From assembly GCA_022826945.1 (NCBI GenBank), contig JAJDTY010000007.1, forward strand, positions 1-64,000: a DNA stretch of 64,000 nucleotides, read 5' to 3'. The DNA comes from Candidatus Binatia bacterium (GTDB taxonomy: Bacteria; Desulfobacterota; Binatia; Bin18). The position numbers were made by a program, and so were the translations under genes. Below, piece after piece: positions 17,582-27,134 of this stretch. Each line of letters begins with the position of its first letter. The first letter of the stretch is position 1. The notes beneath the pieces were generated by a model. That model made no database searches. It was not told the origin of the DNA and was given only the letters and a program-made list of their open reading frames with translations.

Positions 17582-18292
17582 TTACGAGCCAGGTAGAGGT
17601 TCAACCAGATCAATTCCAGGCGGCAACTCGAACCTGAAAAGATCGTCTCCCAGCACCGTTTCCCGTTCGATATTCGTAAAGGAGACCCGCGTGGTATTAC
17701 CCAGCGGGTCAGTAATCAGAGCTTGGAGGATGTCGAACGTCTCTTTACTCACTTCGATATCCAACAGGCCTATGGCCGCAGCCGCCTGCTTAGGCGTGAG
17801 ACGAAGCTGGTACACGTTGCTGGTCTCTCCTTGAGGAAGGACGGAGAAATCTTCCTCCAAGCGTCCGACTCCGGTAAGAAATGAGATCGGCGTCTGCGAG
17901 CTGAAAGCGTGTTGGAAAGGCGTCTTCACCACTTGCCGTTCTGAGGGTTGATACAGCCAGAGTGCGCTGCCATCGGCGATCAGAAGCTGCTGCGGTTCCG
18001 TAAATTCCCAACGCATCCGGCCCGGTTTCTTGAAGAACACCTGCCCGCGAGACCTGAGTGTCTGTCCGAGCGTGGCCGAGGTGACCTCCTGGACAAAGTC
18101 GGCCCGGAAACCATCGGTTTCGTCGTAACGCGCCTGGAGACGGGCCACAATCGTTTCCCGCGCAGGTGTCTTGTTCGACGCTTGCGTACCAGTAGATCGA
18201 CCCTGGAAATCCTCAGCCGGAGGAGCGGCAAAAAGATGGCCCTCAGGCAAAACGAACAGGAGGAGTAGCAGGCTGGTCCTAAAAAGGCGCAT
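17582..18292 (-). CDS. lolA: Outer-membrane lipoprotein carrier protein LolA
   Basis: About 236 residues with an N-terminal signal peptide (MRLFRTSLLLLLFVLPEG). The LolA core is visible in FRADFVQEV, RSRGQVFFKKPGRMRWEF, LIADGSALWLYQPSERQV and a C-terminal NTTRVSFTNIE. The periplasmic chaperone carries lipoproteins from the inner membrane to the outer membrane. It is downstream of ftsK on the same strand, a common neighbourhood. ATG at 18292 chosen over an in-frame GTG at 18307; neither has a strong ribosome site. Confidence 0.88.
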   Translation of the reverse strand: MRLFRTSLLLLLFVLPEGHLFAAPPAEDFQGRSTGTQASNKTPARETIVARLQARYDETDGFRADFVQEVTSATLGQTLRSRGQVFFKKPGRMRWEFTEPQQLLIADGSALWLYQPSERQVVKTPFQHAFSSQTPISFLTGVGRLEEDFSVLPQGETSNVYQLRLTPKQAAAAIGLLDIEVSKETFDILQALITDPLGNTTRVSFTNIERETVLGDDLFRFELPPGIDLVEPLPGS

Positions 18293-18373
18293 AGGCCGTC
18301 TTTGCACAGTTATGAGAATAGAGCGCGGTACTGATGAGCGGAAAAACCAACAGTCAGAGCGAGGGCCTCCAGC

Positions 18374-20842
18374 CTACTCGGCCTCGGCCTGGGTCTGCAC
18401 CAGAACCTCACGCGGCTTCCCGGCTTCGCCGGCGGGCGCGATAAGGCCTTCGCGCTCCATCCGTTCAATCATACGCGCCGCCCGGTTATAGCCAACGCGT
18501 AAGCGACGTTGCAGCCAGGAGATCGAGGCCTGGCGACTTTCTATCACTAGGTCACGCGCCTGCTCGTACATCTCGTCATAATCCTCTTCTTCGTGCGGGC
18601 CGGCCCCCTTCTGTGTTTGCGCCGATTCGAGCGCAGCGACCAACTCCTCATCGAAAACCGGCTTGCCCTGCTTCTTAATCGCCGCGGCGAACTTTCTAAT
18701 CTCGGGTTCTGAGACAAAGGCACCATGGATACGCTGGGGTTTGGCGCTTCCCGGCGGGAGGAACAGCATATCGCCATCGCCCAATAGACGCTCGGCCCCA
18801 ATGGCGTCCAGGATCGTCCGGGAGTCGGTACGAGAGGAGACCTGAAAGGAAACACGGGCTGGAAAGTTCGCTTTAATCAATCCCGTGATTACATCCACAG
18901 ATGGTCGCTGGGTTGCCAGAATCAGATGAATCCCGGCCGCCCGCCCCATCTGTGCCAGCCGGGTAATCGGCTCCTCAATTTCCCGACCGACTGTCAGCAT
19001 GAGATCGGCGAGTTCATCCACCAGGACAATCAAATAAGGTAAGCGTTGATGGTTGAGTTCAGGTTGGGTCTTGGACTGCGGCTGCGATTGCGTAGCAGTC
19101 AACTCGTCCTCATCGTCGTGGACGACCTCTGTCAGTTTGATAATCCCACTGGGGTCCGTTTCTCCGGTTTCGAGGACGCGGTTGTAGGCCCCGATATTCC
19201 GCACGCCCTTATCCTTGAGCAGCTTATAGCGGTACTCCATGCGACGCACGACTTCCTGCAGGGCGACACCAGCCTCTTTGGGATTGGTAATGACGTGCGA
19301 CAGTTGGTGCGGCAGGCCCTCGTATAGGGAGAGTTCCAACATTTTCGGATCAATCATAATGAAGCGCACGTCACGCGGCGTCGCCCTGGCCAGAATACTC
19401 ATAATCATGACATTGAGGGAGACTGACTTACCGGTCCCGGTTGCCCCTGCTACCAGCAGATGGGGCATCCGGACCAGGTCCGTCACCACGGGATTGCCTA
19501 CCGTATCCTTACCTAAGGCCAGGGCCAGGGGCGACTCGGTTTGGTGGCAGGCACTACTGTCTAGAATCTCCCGCAAACAGACCTTCTCGCGCTTGGCATT
19601 AGAGACCTCGATCCCGACGACAGCTTTGCCCGGAATGGGAGCCAGGATGCGGACGGACACGGCGCGTAAGGCCATTTGCAGATCATCGGCTAATGACACG
19701 ACACGATTGACCTTGACCCCTGGCGCCGGCTCGAACTCATAGGTCGTAATGACCGGGCCGGGCCGCACGGCAACTACGCTGCCGGACACACCAAAATCGC
19801 TCAGCTTATTTTCCAATATCTGAGAGCTGGCGTGCAGCGCCTCTTCATCGACTTTCACCGCTAAACGGACGGGCGGATCAAGCAGGGCCAGGGTGGGTAA
19901 GGCATACGGTCTATTGTCCGCACCGCCGGTCGGACTTGGAGGCTGTGCCGGAGGAGGTGACTTGTCCTCGTCCGTCGCTGCGGGTGGCCGACTAATAATG
20001 ATAGGCGGCTTACTCTCCTCTGGTTCATCGAAAGTGTCTGGCGGCTCGGATTCTGGTACCGGTTGGCGCGCTTTCTTCTTTGGCAGCGGACGGGGCGGCG
20101 GCGACTCTTTTTTGAGCGTATAAATTTCGGCGTCATCCTCTTCACAGAAGAGCGGTTCGGATAGAAGAGCTTGTCGCTCTGTCCGTCGGACCCTCCAGCG
20201 CGCTGCGATCTGTTCGAGCCAGCCTGAGGTCCGACTCACAGCCTGACCCGATAGAGTTCGCAGTCGAGACCAACCGAACCGCCCGATTACGCAGCCGACT
20301 GCAACTAACCCGTTCCCCAATTTCACCAGGGAGAGCTGTGTAGTGCCCATAAACGAGACCAGTAAAACGGGAGACAGGAGCAAGTAAGCACCGACAAGAT
20401 TCCCGGCCTGACGCAGATGGAGCGCCAGGAAGCTCCCAACCCAGCCCCCAGCCTGAAAGACCGGACGGCCGTCGAACCAGAGGGCCAGAAAGGCTGAAGC
20501 CGCCAAGGTAAAGACCACAAACGAGATGCCCTGGACGAATGGGACGGCGCACCGCAGCCAACGAAAGCGGAGCGCCATAGCGTACAGCAAGATAGCCGGG
20601 ACTAGATACGCCGTCAGACCGAACGCCCGGCACAAAACGTGGGCGACCAGATACCCGGCCCGGCCGACCTGATTACTGTCCGCAGCATCAGGCTGGTACG
20701 AAAAAAAGGCGAGCCCCAAAAAGATGGTGAGCGTCACGCACAGCACACCAATCCCCTCGCCCAAGGCGGAGCGTTCTTGAACAGTGACACGTTCTTGCTC
20801 GGCATCTTTGTCTTGCCGGCGTAAGTTTTTCCTGACTGCCAT
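18374..20842 (-). CDS. ftsK: DNA translocase FtsK/SpoIIIE
   Basis: About 822 residues from the ATG at 20842, with GGGGAGGGTGG upstream. Four hydrophobic segments make up the first 200 residues, followed by a proline-rich linker, then the RecA-like motor with LAIGTGKSV-type Walker A (read as GATGTGKSVSLN), LVDELADLMLT Walker B and ATQRPSVDVITG. A C-terminal gamma winged-helix domain (SISWLQRRLRVGYNRAARMI) recognises orienting sequences. It clears chromosome termini at the division septum. It starts 16 bp after rnj and is followed by lolA. Confidence 0.94.
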   Translation of the reverse strand: MAVRKNLRRQDKDAEQERVTVQERSALGEGIGVLCVTLTIFLGLAFFSYQPDAADSNQVGRAGYLVAHVLCRAFGLTAYLVPAILLYAMALRFRWLRCAVPFVQGISFVVFTLAASAFLALWFDGRPVFQAGGWVGSFLALHLRQAGNLVGAYLLLSPVLLVSFMGTTQLSLVKLGNGLVAVGCVIGRFGWSRLRTLSGQAVSRTSGWLEQIAARWRVRRTERQALLSEPLFCEEDDAEIYTLKKESPPPRPLPKKKARQPVPESEPPDTFDEPEESKPPIIISRPPAATDEDKSPPPAQPPSPTGGADNRPYALPTLALLDPPVRLAVKVDEEALHASSQILENKLSDFGVSGSVVAVRPGPVITTYEFEPAPGVKVNRVVSLADDLQMALRAVSVRILAPIPGKAVVGIEVSNAKREKVCLREILDSSACHQTESPLALALGKDTVGNPVVTDLVRMPHLLVAGATGTGKSVSLNVMIMSILARATPRDVRFIMIDPKMLELSLYEGLPHQLSHVITNPKEAGVALQEVVRRMEYRYKLLKDKGVRNIGAYNRVLETGETDPSGIIKLTEVVHDDEDELTATQSQPQSKTQPELNHQRLPYLIVLVDELADLMLTVGREIEEPITRLAQMGRAAGIHLILATQRPSVDVITGLIKANFPARVSFQVSSRTDSRTILDAIGAERLLGDGDMLFLPPGSAKPQRIHGAFVSEPEIRKFAAAIKKQGKPVFDEELVAALESAQTQKGAGPHEEEDYDEMYEQARDLVIESRQASISWLQRRLRVGYNRAARMIERMEREGLIAPAGEAGKPREVLVQTQAEAE

Positions 20843-20858
20843 TCCACCCTCCCCACAT

Positions 20859-22526
20859 CTACATCTCCATGACAAACGGCAAGACCACAGGCCGGCGCCC
20901 GAGTGTCTTGCGAAAATAACGCCGCAAGGTCAGCCGGACCTGCTCCTTCACGACCCCGCTGTCAGTTCGAGACTCGGCCGGTAGTTCATCAAGCATGGTG
21001 CGAACCGCCTCTTTGGCGGCGGCATAGCCGTCTCCGTTTGTTGACGGTAGAAAGCCTCGCGAGAGCAGATCGGGTCCGCTCAAGAGTTCTCCGGTCTGTT
21101 GTTCCAGCCCGACGATGGCGACCACTAGGCCGTCCTCAGCCACGTGTCGCCGGTCACGCAGGACTTCTTCTTCGATTCCAGCCAACCCATCAACAAACAC
21201 TCGGCCGGCGGGAACCGATCCGGTCAGATGAGCTTCCTGGGTCTGTATCTCTAATACTTGTCCATCTTCGAGCAGAAAGACATTATTGGGGTCAACACCC
21301 ACCTCTCGGGCCAGTTCACAATGACGAGCCAGGAAACGATACTCTCCGTGTATGGGAACAAAGTATTGTGGACGCACCAAGTTGAGCATCAAGCGCAGTT
21401 CATCCTGGGCCGCATGACCGGACACATGCACGCAGGCAATAGCCTCGTAATACACTTCGGCTCCCCGTCGGGAGAGATGATCAATCAGCCGTGCAATGGT
21501 CCGCTCGTTGCCGGGAATAACCCGTGACGAGAGGATAACGGTATCCTTAGCCTCTAGCTGTATTCGCTTGTGATCTCCGACCGCAATCTGGGATAAGGCC
21601 GACAGAGGCTCGCCTTGGGATCCGGTGGTGAGCAGGGTCACGGTGTGCGGGGCGAGGTCCGGAACACTCGCGATATCAATCAGCGCCTCCTGGGGCAGCG
21701 GGAGGTGTCCGGTCTCCTCAGCGATGCCGATATTGCTCACCAGCCGTTTGCCCACAACGCCAACTTGGCGGCCCTGTTTGACCGACAGATCAACAACTTG
21801 GCGTATGCGGTGAATATGCGAGGCAAAGGTTGCCACCAGAACTTTGCCCTGCGCGTGGGCAATGATATCCTCAAGCGGTCGGGTGATCGTGCGTTCGGAT
21901 GGGGTAGAGCCGGCGCGCTCAACATTGGTCGAGTCGGACATCAAGAGCAGCACCCCTTGCTCTCCCCATTCGGCAAAACGACTCAGGTCGGACCGGCGCC
22001 CGTCTATCGGCGTCTGATCGAACCGAAAATCTCCAGTATGAACAATGGTTCCGAGAGGCGTGGTAATAGCCAAGGCCGAGGCATCAACAATACTGTGCGT
22101 GACATGAATCCCTTCAAGACAAAAAGGACCGATCTCCCAGGCTTCCCGAGGCCGGAATTCGTGCAGTTGCACCTCATCGTCAAGGTGATGTTCATGAAGT
22201 TTGTCGCGCACTAAGCCAATGGTGAACGGCGTTCCGTAGACCGGCACCTGAAATTCTTTGAGCAGATACGGTAGAGCGCCAATATGATCCTCGTGTCCGT
22301 GTGTTAGCACCACAGCCTGCAAATGGTGCTGCTCGCGCAGATAGCTCAGGTCGGGGATGACGATATCTATCCCTAACATCTCCCGTTCAGGAAACATCAG
22401 CCCGCAGTCTATGGCGATCGCGACGGTTTCCGCAGAGCTGGCCGGACAGTACTCAATCAACATCAGATTAAGCCCAATCTCACCCAGGCCGCCCAATGGC
22501 ACGATACGCAGGCGACCTTCACTCAT
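20859..22526 (-). CDS. rnj: Ribonuclease J
   Basis: 555 residues. The beta-lactamase/beta-CASP metal site LTHGHEDHIGALPYLL (His76, His78, Asp80, His81) is followed by HTGDFRFD and SDSTNVERAG, then the C-terminal HVSGHAAQDELRLML and PIHGEYRF segments. RNase J has 5'-exo- and endoribonuclease activity in mRNA decay and RNA maturation. Its start overlaps the plsC stop by 4 bp (ATGA) and ftsK follows 16 bp later. Confidence 0.93.
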   Translation of the reverse strand: MSEGRLRIVPLGGLGEIGLNLMLIEYCPASSAETVAIAIDCGLMFPEREMLGIDIVIPDLSYLREQHHLQAVVLTHGHEDHIGALPYLLKEFQVPVYGTPFTIGLVRDKLHEHHLDDEVQLHEFRPREAWEIGPFCLEGIHVTHSIVDASALAITTPLGTIVHTGDFRFDQTPIDGRRSDLSRFAEWGEQGVLLLMSDSTNVERAGSTPSERTITRPLEDIIAHAQGKVLVATFASHIHRIRQVVDLSVKQGRQVGVVGKRLVSNIGIAEETGHLPLPQEALIDIASVPDLAPHTVTLLTTGSQGEPLSALSQIAVGDHKRIQLEAKDTVILSSRVIPGNERTIARLIDHLSRRGAEVYYEAIACVHVSGHAAQDELRLMLNLVRPQYFVPIHGEYRFLARHCELAREVGVDPNNVFLLEDGQVLEIQTQEAHLTGSVPAGRVFVDGLAGIEEEVLRDRRHVAEDGLVVAIVGLEQQTGELLSGPDLLSRGFLPSTNGDGYAAAKEAVRTMLDELPAESRTDSGVVKEQVRLTLRRYFRKTLGRRPVVLPFVMEM

Positions 22527-23347
22527 GGTGTCGTCCTATATTCGGTCTCACGGCCGTCTTGTTCACGCCGGCGTTTCGGTTGTCTGGATGGCGGAGAAGA
22601 TGGCACATGCTCGGCATACGTCGGTGAGGATTCGGCGGTTTTCAACTGAGCGGCGATTGCCGCCTCAACCTGCCTCAGCAGGGCGCTGCGGGCCGCCTTT
22701 CTGGTGCCGTCTCGACAAATGGGAATCGGTGTCCCAAAGAGAATCTCAATTTCTCCAGAGCGGACTTTCCAGTCTCCAGGGGGGAGAATTAACCGACTGT
22801 CGTTAATCGTGATAGGGACGACTGGCACACCCGCTTCCACCGCGGCCATAAAACCGCCGGGCTTAAACGGCAAGAGACGGCCGTTCTCTCCCCGTGTCCC
22901 CTCAGGGAAAAACAGGACGGAGATATGAGCACCAAGGAGTTCCTTGACTTTACGCAAGGTGGCAACGGCCTGGGTCCGGCTTCCCCGGTCGACTAATATT
23001 TGATGAGTCCGATGCATACACGCGCCCAAAATTGGCACCTTGCGCAGTTCGTGTTTCGCCACCCAACGCAATGGGAAATCTTCGAGTGCGACCATGAGAG
23101 CCAAGATGTCGAACTGGCTCTGATGGTTAGACATAAAAAGATAGGCCGAATGGGGATTGAGTCGATCCAGACCCTGTACACGGACAGACACGCCGCACGC
23201 CCACAGATTGCCTTTTGCCCAGAACCGGATGAGACGAGCCGCACGCTCGGCATACGGATCGAGGAAAGAGAGGAAGTAGACTGGGCCACCCCAGAACACG
23301 GTATGCAGAACAATGAATGCCATGCGTAGTGTGGCAAGAATGATCAA
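22523..23347 (-). CDS. plsC: 1-acyl-sn-glycerol-3-phosphate acyltransferase
   Basis: 274 residues. The acyltransferase catalytic motif is NHQSQFD (HX4D), followed by FPEGTRGENGRLLPFKPG, the substrate-binding block of PlsC. Hydrophobic segments at the N-terminus (IVLHTVFWGGPVYFLSFL) suggest membrane attachment. It makes phosphatidic acid from lysophosphatidate. The first codon is probably the TTG at 23347, which has GAGGAG six bases upstream; an ATG eight codons later is the alternative. First gene of plsC-rnj-ftsK-lolA. Confidence 0.88.
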   Translation of the reverse strand: MIILATLRMAFIVLHTVFWGGPVYFLSFLDPYAERAARLIRFWAKGNLWACGVSVRVQGLDRLNPHSAYLFMSNHQSQFDILALMVALEDFPLRWVAKHELRKVPILGACMHRTHQILVDRGSRTQAVATLRKVKELLGAHISVLFFPEGTRGENGRLLPFKPGGFMAAVEAGVPVVPITINDSRLILPPGDWKVRSGEIEILFGTPIPICRDGTRKAARSALLRQVEAAIAAQLKTAESSPTYAEHVPSSPPSRQPKRRREQDGRETEYRTTP

Positions 23348-23473
23348 AGACCGCTCCTCTTTACCTGCTCCCTCATCGTATTCTTATTATAGTTTTTTCC
23401 TCAACTAGCCGTCAACGCAGTTGATTTTTCTCCACCTGGGCATACAATCGCAGTGGCTCGTAGGAGGTGGCGT

Positions 23474-24544
23474 GTGATTGTGGAATGCCCTTCCTGCCAT
23501 ACTCGTTATCGGACCGATGTGGCAGGGGTGGTTGATGAAACAACTTTTTTTGAATGTTCGCGGCTAGACTGCGGACATGTTTTCCAGTTTGTCCCGCCTC
23601 TTGTCCAAATAGACCACCTTCCAGAACAAGACGTTGATCCAGAGGTCGCACCATCCGAGGCCTCCGCCGACGACCCTGCCTTTACGTCTTCTGGCGACTT
23701 CTCCTCTTCCGACACTCTTTCAACACAGCTGTCCGCTTCTGATTTGCCCACAGATCAAGACTGGTCGGATAGCCCACCCCCTGACTTGACCCCGGATGGA
23801 GAATTGGAAGCCGCAGATACAACCGATTCCGCAAGGTCTGCAAAACCGAGAACGGACCACGTCGCACCAGCTCAGTTCACCCCGGCTGCGTCGCGGGCGC
23901 CTGATACTTTTCCGTCAGCCACAGCCACTTTCTCCACCACAGACCACCCTGCCGGGGACCAAGTTGAGCGGCCACCCCATCCCACTCCGACCTCACACGG
24001 GACGGTTCTTTCATCCCGGTTACTCATCTTGCTCCTCGGCCTGATCGTCGCCGGCTATGCCGGCTTGACCTTCATCGCCTCCTCCTACATAGAGCAGACG
24101 GCGGCCGTACTCTCCCACCTCCCGGTGCTCGGCTCCTTACTCAACGCCGAACGCCCATCCGCGCGGCATATTGCCCTCACAAGAATGCGGGGAGGCTTTT
24201 GGCACACAAAAGACGGACATCGGATCTTTGCTATTGCAGGCAGGGCGGAGAACCAAGCCACGGCCCCTGCGCAGCGTATTCAAATCGAGGGGACGCTGCT
24301 CGGCGACAGCGGTCAGGTGCTCGACCAGCGGCTCATCTTCTGCGGAACTGAGACCGCACCAGAAGTGCTCGAAAGTCTCACCCACCGGCAGGTGCATATC
24401 TTGCAGAGTCTCATGCCGCCCAGGCAGTTTTGGGTCGCGGCAGGAGAAGGGGTCGATTTTCTGATTGCTTTTACCGACCCGCCCGATCAGGTCGTCGAAT
24501 TCAGCAGCCGGATCGTCGCGGCCCAGTTCGGGCGGTCTTCCTAA
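23474..24544 (+). CDS. Zinc-ribbon and DUF3426-type membrane protein
   Basis: About 356 residues from the GTG at 23474 ([15 protein letters not shown]), which has AGGAGG at proper spacing; an earlier in-frame GTG covers that site instead. The N-terminus is an MJ0042-type zinc ribbon (CPSCHTRY ... [10 protein letters not shown]), followed by a long Ser/Asp/Pro-rich low-complexity linker, one transmembrane segment ([20 protein letters not shown]), and a C-terminal extracytoplasmic domain of DUF3426 type. Function unknown. Convergent with tatA, overlapping by 4 bp. Confidence 0.7.
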   Translation: MIVECPSCHTRYRTDVAGVVDETTFFECSRLDCGHVFQFVPPLVQIDHLPEQDVDPEVAPSEASADDPAFTSSGDFSSSDTLSTQLSASDLPTDQDWSDSPPPDLTPDGELEAADTTDSARSAKPRTDHVAPAQFTPAASRAPDTFPSATATFSTTDHPAGDQVERPPHPTPTSHGTVLSSRLLILLLGLIVAGYAGLTFIASSYIEQTAAVLSHLPVLGSLLNAERPSARHIALTRMRGGFWHTKDGHRIFAIAGRAENQATAPAQRIQIEGTLLGDSGQVLDQRLIFCGTETAPEVLESLTHRQVHILQSLMPPRQFWVAAGEGVDFLIAFTDPPDQVVEFSSRIVAAQFGRSS

Positions 24545-24738
24545 GACTGTTCGTCAGGGCCTTTGCCTGATCCCTGCTCGGGCGTGACGTCTATCTCGTC
24601 GGGAGATTTCACGGCTTTTCGAAAGCTGCGTATCCCCTTGCCGAGTCCCTCACCGATCTCCGGCAGTTTTCCTGCTCCAAAGATGATGAGGACAATAACG
24701 AGAATAATCACAAGTTCGCCAACGCCGAGACCAAACAT
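24541..24738 (-). CDS. tatA: Twin-arginine translocase subunit TatA/TatE
   Basis: 65 residues beginning [20 protein letters not shown]: one transmembrane helix, the hinge [20 protein letters not shown], an amphipathic helix, and a short acidic tail. TatA oligomers form the size-fitting pore for folded protein export. No tatB or tatC lies in the window, so the rest of the translocase must be elsewhere. ATG start at 24738. Confidence 0.92.
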   Translation of the reverse strand: MFGLGVGELVIILVIVLIIFGAGKLPEIGEGLGKGIRSFRKAVKSPDEIDVTPEQGSGKGPDEQS

Positions 24739-24818
24739 GGTGAGCCCACTATAAGCCGGCCTGCGCCACCGGGCAAGGCATACGCGTTTCCTTGCGGCCC
24801 GTGTCCGAGACAGCTAGA

Positions 24819-26024
24819 ATGCCTCAAATGTCGGCTGCAGTCCTCACACCGCCCCCTCCCGCACAGCGTGATCCGCTCGTGCTCTTCCTCCTGTTCTCCC
24901 TCCTCCTGCATCTGCTCCTGCTCCTGCTGTGGCCCCAATTTAAACGCGCCGAAGCGCCGCCGGAAGAACAATTGACAGCCGTTGAGCTATTGCCTCCGGA
25001 AGCGCTTACCCCACCCCAAGTCGCGCAGGTGCCCCCTCAGGTCCAGGAACCGGAGCCAGTTGAAGAGCAGCCTAAGGAGCAGCAGCCACCTCCGGCAGTG
25101 CCGGAGCAACAGATCGTCAGTGTGCCGGATGAGGTCAATGATCAAATTCCGGATGAGACCCGTTTTCTCAGCGACCGGAATACTGCGGTCAAAGAGCAGA
25201 CTGTCGCAGTCGGGACACCGCTGACCAAGCCGCCTGAAGAAAAAAAACAACCGACGCCAGACAAGGCCGACAAAGTCCCGCAGCAAGAGCCGGCCCAACT
25301 CGCTCTCAATACGCCAGGACGCAGTCGGAAACCGCCAGTTGACAATCCTTTGGACCAAGCGCTGAAGGATACCAAACACAAGCGCTCGCCGCTGCAAGGT
25401 GATCCCAAGGCACGGAAAGCCAAGCCCCAACTCTTTGCCCGGCCGGATGACGTCCTGGCAAAAGGCTGGCTGTCAACAGACGGCGACGCGGAAGATGAGG
25501 AAGAAGCCCAGCGCACTCCACCCTCTGGCAATGAACTCCTGGCCATGGCCCCACCACCGGCCCGCGAAAATTTCCTGACTATGCCCGGACCGCGCGGGAC
25601 CCTCGACTATCTGCCCGATGTCCGTAAAGGTGGGCTCACTTTTCTCAATACCAAAGCGAGTCGTTTTGCGCCGTTTGTCCGCCGGGTAGCCCAGCGCGTG
25701 TTTCAGCATCTTCTGATTCGGCAGCGGCGCAATCTTCAGGTGGACGACGTGGTGGCTGCCCGCGGCTATGTTCAGCTCCAGGCCAAGCTGGACGACAAGG
25801 GTGTGCTACGCGGCGTGACCCTGCATACGCGCTCTGGAAGTTATGCGGTTGACGAGAGCCTTTTGGACGCCTGCCAGCAGGGAGCGTGGGACGAAAATCC
25901 GCCGCCGGAGGCCAGATCCGAAGACGGGTTTTACCACTTTATTTTTCGCTCCCGCATCAACGCCCGCTTCGATGCCACCGGCCTGCGTGGGATACTCACC
26001 TACCTGGAAGTCGGGCTGGTCTAA
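24819..26024 (+). CDS. TonB-like energy transducer protein
   Basis: About 401 residues from the ATG at 24819. A short cytoplasmic segment is followed by one hydrophobic anchor (LVLFLLFSLLLHLLLLLLW), a long proline/glutamate/glutamine-rich stretch (about 45-130) of the TonB spacer type, a lysine-rich middle, and a folded C-terminal domain with VQLQAKLDDKGVLRGVTLHT and DESLLDACQQGAWDENPPPE, which resembles TonB or TolA/energy-transducer C-terminal domains. It could power the BtuB receptor encoded at 56-58 kb, but that pairing is inference. No exbB or exbD is visible. Confidence 0.65.
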   Translation: MPQMSAAVLTPPPPAQRDPLVLFLLFSLLLHLLLLLLWPQFKRAEAPPEEQLTAVELLPPEALTPPQVAQVPPQVQEPEPVEEQPKEQQPPPAVPEQQIVSVPDEVNDQIPDETRFLSDRNTAVKEQTVAVGTPLTKPPEEKKQPTPDKADKVPQQEPAQLALNTPGRSRKPPVDNPLDQALKDTKHKRSPLQGDPKARKAKPQLFARPDDVLAKGWLSTDGDAEDEEEAQRTPPSGNELLAMAPPPARENFLTMPGPRGTLDYLPDVRKGGLTFLNTKASRFAPFVRRVAQRVFQHLLIRQRRNLQVDDVVAARGYVQLQAKLDDKGVLRGVTLHTRSGSYAVDESLLDACQQGAWDENPPPEARSEDGFYHFIFRSRINARFDATGLRGILTYLEVGLV

Positions 26025-26034
26025 CTCTGGGCCT

Positions 26035-26340
26035 ATGACAACGGGCGCTTTGCTGAAGAGAGCCTTTCTCTGCGTCCCTCTTGTCGGATTGGCCGTACTC
26101 GTGACAGCATGTGTCACGGAAGATACTTGGACAGGCCATGTCTACCCAAGCAAGGATAAGCTTAGCGTTAGTCGAATGATCGGCGTATATTCCTCCTTGC
26201 AGGAATGCCGCGACGCGGCAACGGGCGTGATTGCGTTCGAGGGATGGATAAATGCCGATTACGAATGCGGTCTGAACTGCGAGAAGTTGTTCAAAGAAAT
26301 TCCCGATAGTGTTTTGGTTTGCAAACAGACTTCGCGCTAG
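26035..26340 (+). CDS. Small predicted lipoprotein
   Basis: 101 residues from the ATG at 26035, 10 bp after the TonB-like gene. The N-terminus carries a lipoprotein signal, with hydrophobic VPLVGLAVLV followed by lipobox VTAC. The mature part has several cysteines (LQECRDAA, YECGLNCEKL, LVCKQ) that could form disulfides. Upstream reading frames extending further left are inside the TonB-like gene. No family recognised. Confidence 0.55.
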   Translation: MTTGALLKRAFLCVPLVGLAVLVTACVTEDTWTGHVYPSKDKLSVSRMIGVYSSLQECRDAATGVIAFEGWINADYECGLNCEKLFKEIPDSVLVCKQTSR

Positions 26341-26449
26341 GAATTTTAAATTGAGACACCGCCCTGATAATAAGCCTGCTTGCAAAAACCGGTGGGACTG
26401 CTAGCGTTGAGCGGTGCGCAGCCGTGCACGCCAGCCGTTGTCATCATTT

Positions 26450-26503
<54 letters not shown>

Positions 26504-26522
<19 letters not shown>

Positions 26523-26971
26523 CTTTTCTCCTCTTTCAGATATGAACGCAGCCAGCCCTCCCGGATTCCTTGGGAGACAAAGCTGGGAACCGATTGGCCC
26601 GCAATGCGGTCAAATTCAATCACATGGCCATGCTGGGCCTGCCGCAGACAGGCGTGTTCCTGATCTTCCTCAAATCCTAACCGGGTGAGCAAGTCCTGAA
26701 TTGAGGCAAAACGCAGCATCTCGGCCTGGGACAGGCGCATCAACGCTTCCGTATGCGCATCAACGCTGACCAAGCGCGACAGCGTTTCAACATCATACCA
26801 GCCACGGAACTGTGCTCGCTTCCACTGAACGGCGACCACGTCCATCCCAACCGAGATGTCAATTACCTCGCCCGCGTCCGGCCCCTCAACCCGAAACCCT
26901 CCGCCTAAATCCAAAATAGACCCTTCACGGAGAGCCACGTGGTCTCCAATATCAAGAATAAAGGCTGCCAT
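26504..26971 (-). CDS. Hypothetical protein of about 155 residues
   Basis: 155 residues with ATG at 26971. It starts MAAFILDIGDHVALREGSIL and has an aromatic segment QFRGWYDVETLSRLVSV in the middle; the composition is acidic. It looks like a complete soluble protein, perhaps a metal- or ligand-binding beta-rich domain, but I recognise no family. Its last 19 bases overlap the tRNA-Ala gene on the opposite strand. Divergent from the amidase gene across 163 bp. Confidence 0.5.
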
Positions 26972-27134
26972 ACGCAGTGGACCGGAACCGTTCTCAGGCA
27001 GTTTTTCCCACCTCGTGTCATCTTACATAGCACGCTGGACCGGAACGAGAACACCGCTCCATCTTCTCCAGGCTGTAGACCCTATGCTATGGAGGGAGAT
27101 ATCGAAACCAAATAGAGATAAGGAGACGCTCGTT

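Noticed and set aside
26856..27134. N-terminal extension of the amidase back to 26856.
   Set aside because: The added residues are basic and proline-rich, overlap the start of the divergent gene, and match no amidase sequence. ATG 27135 follows a good ribosome site.
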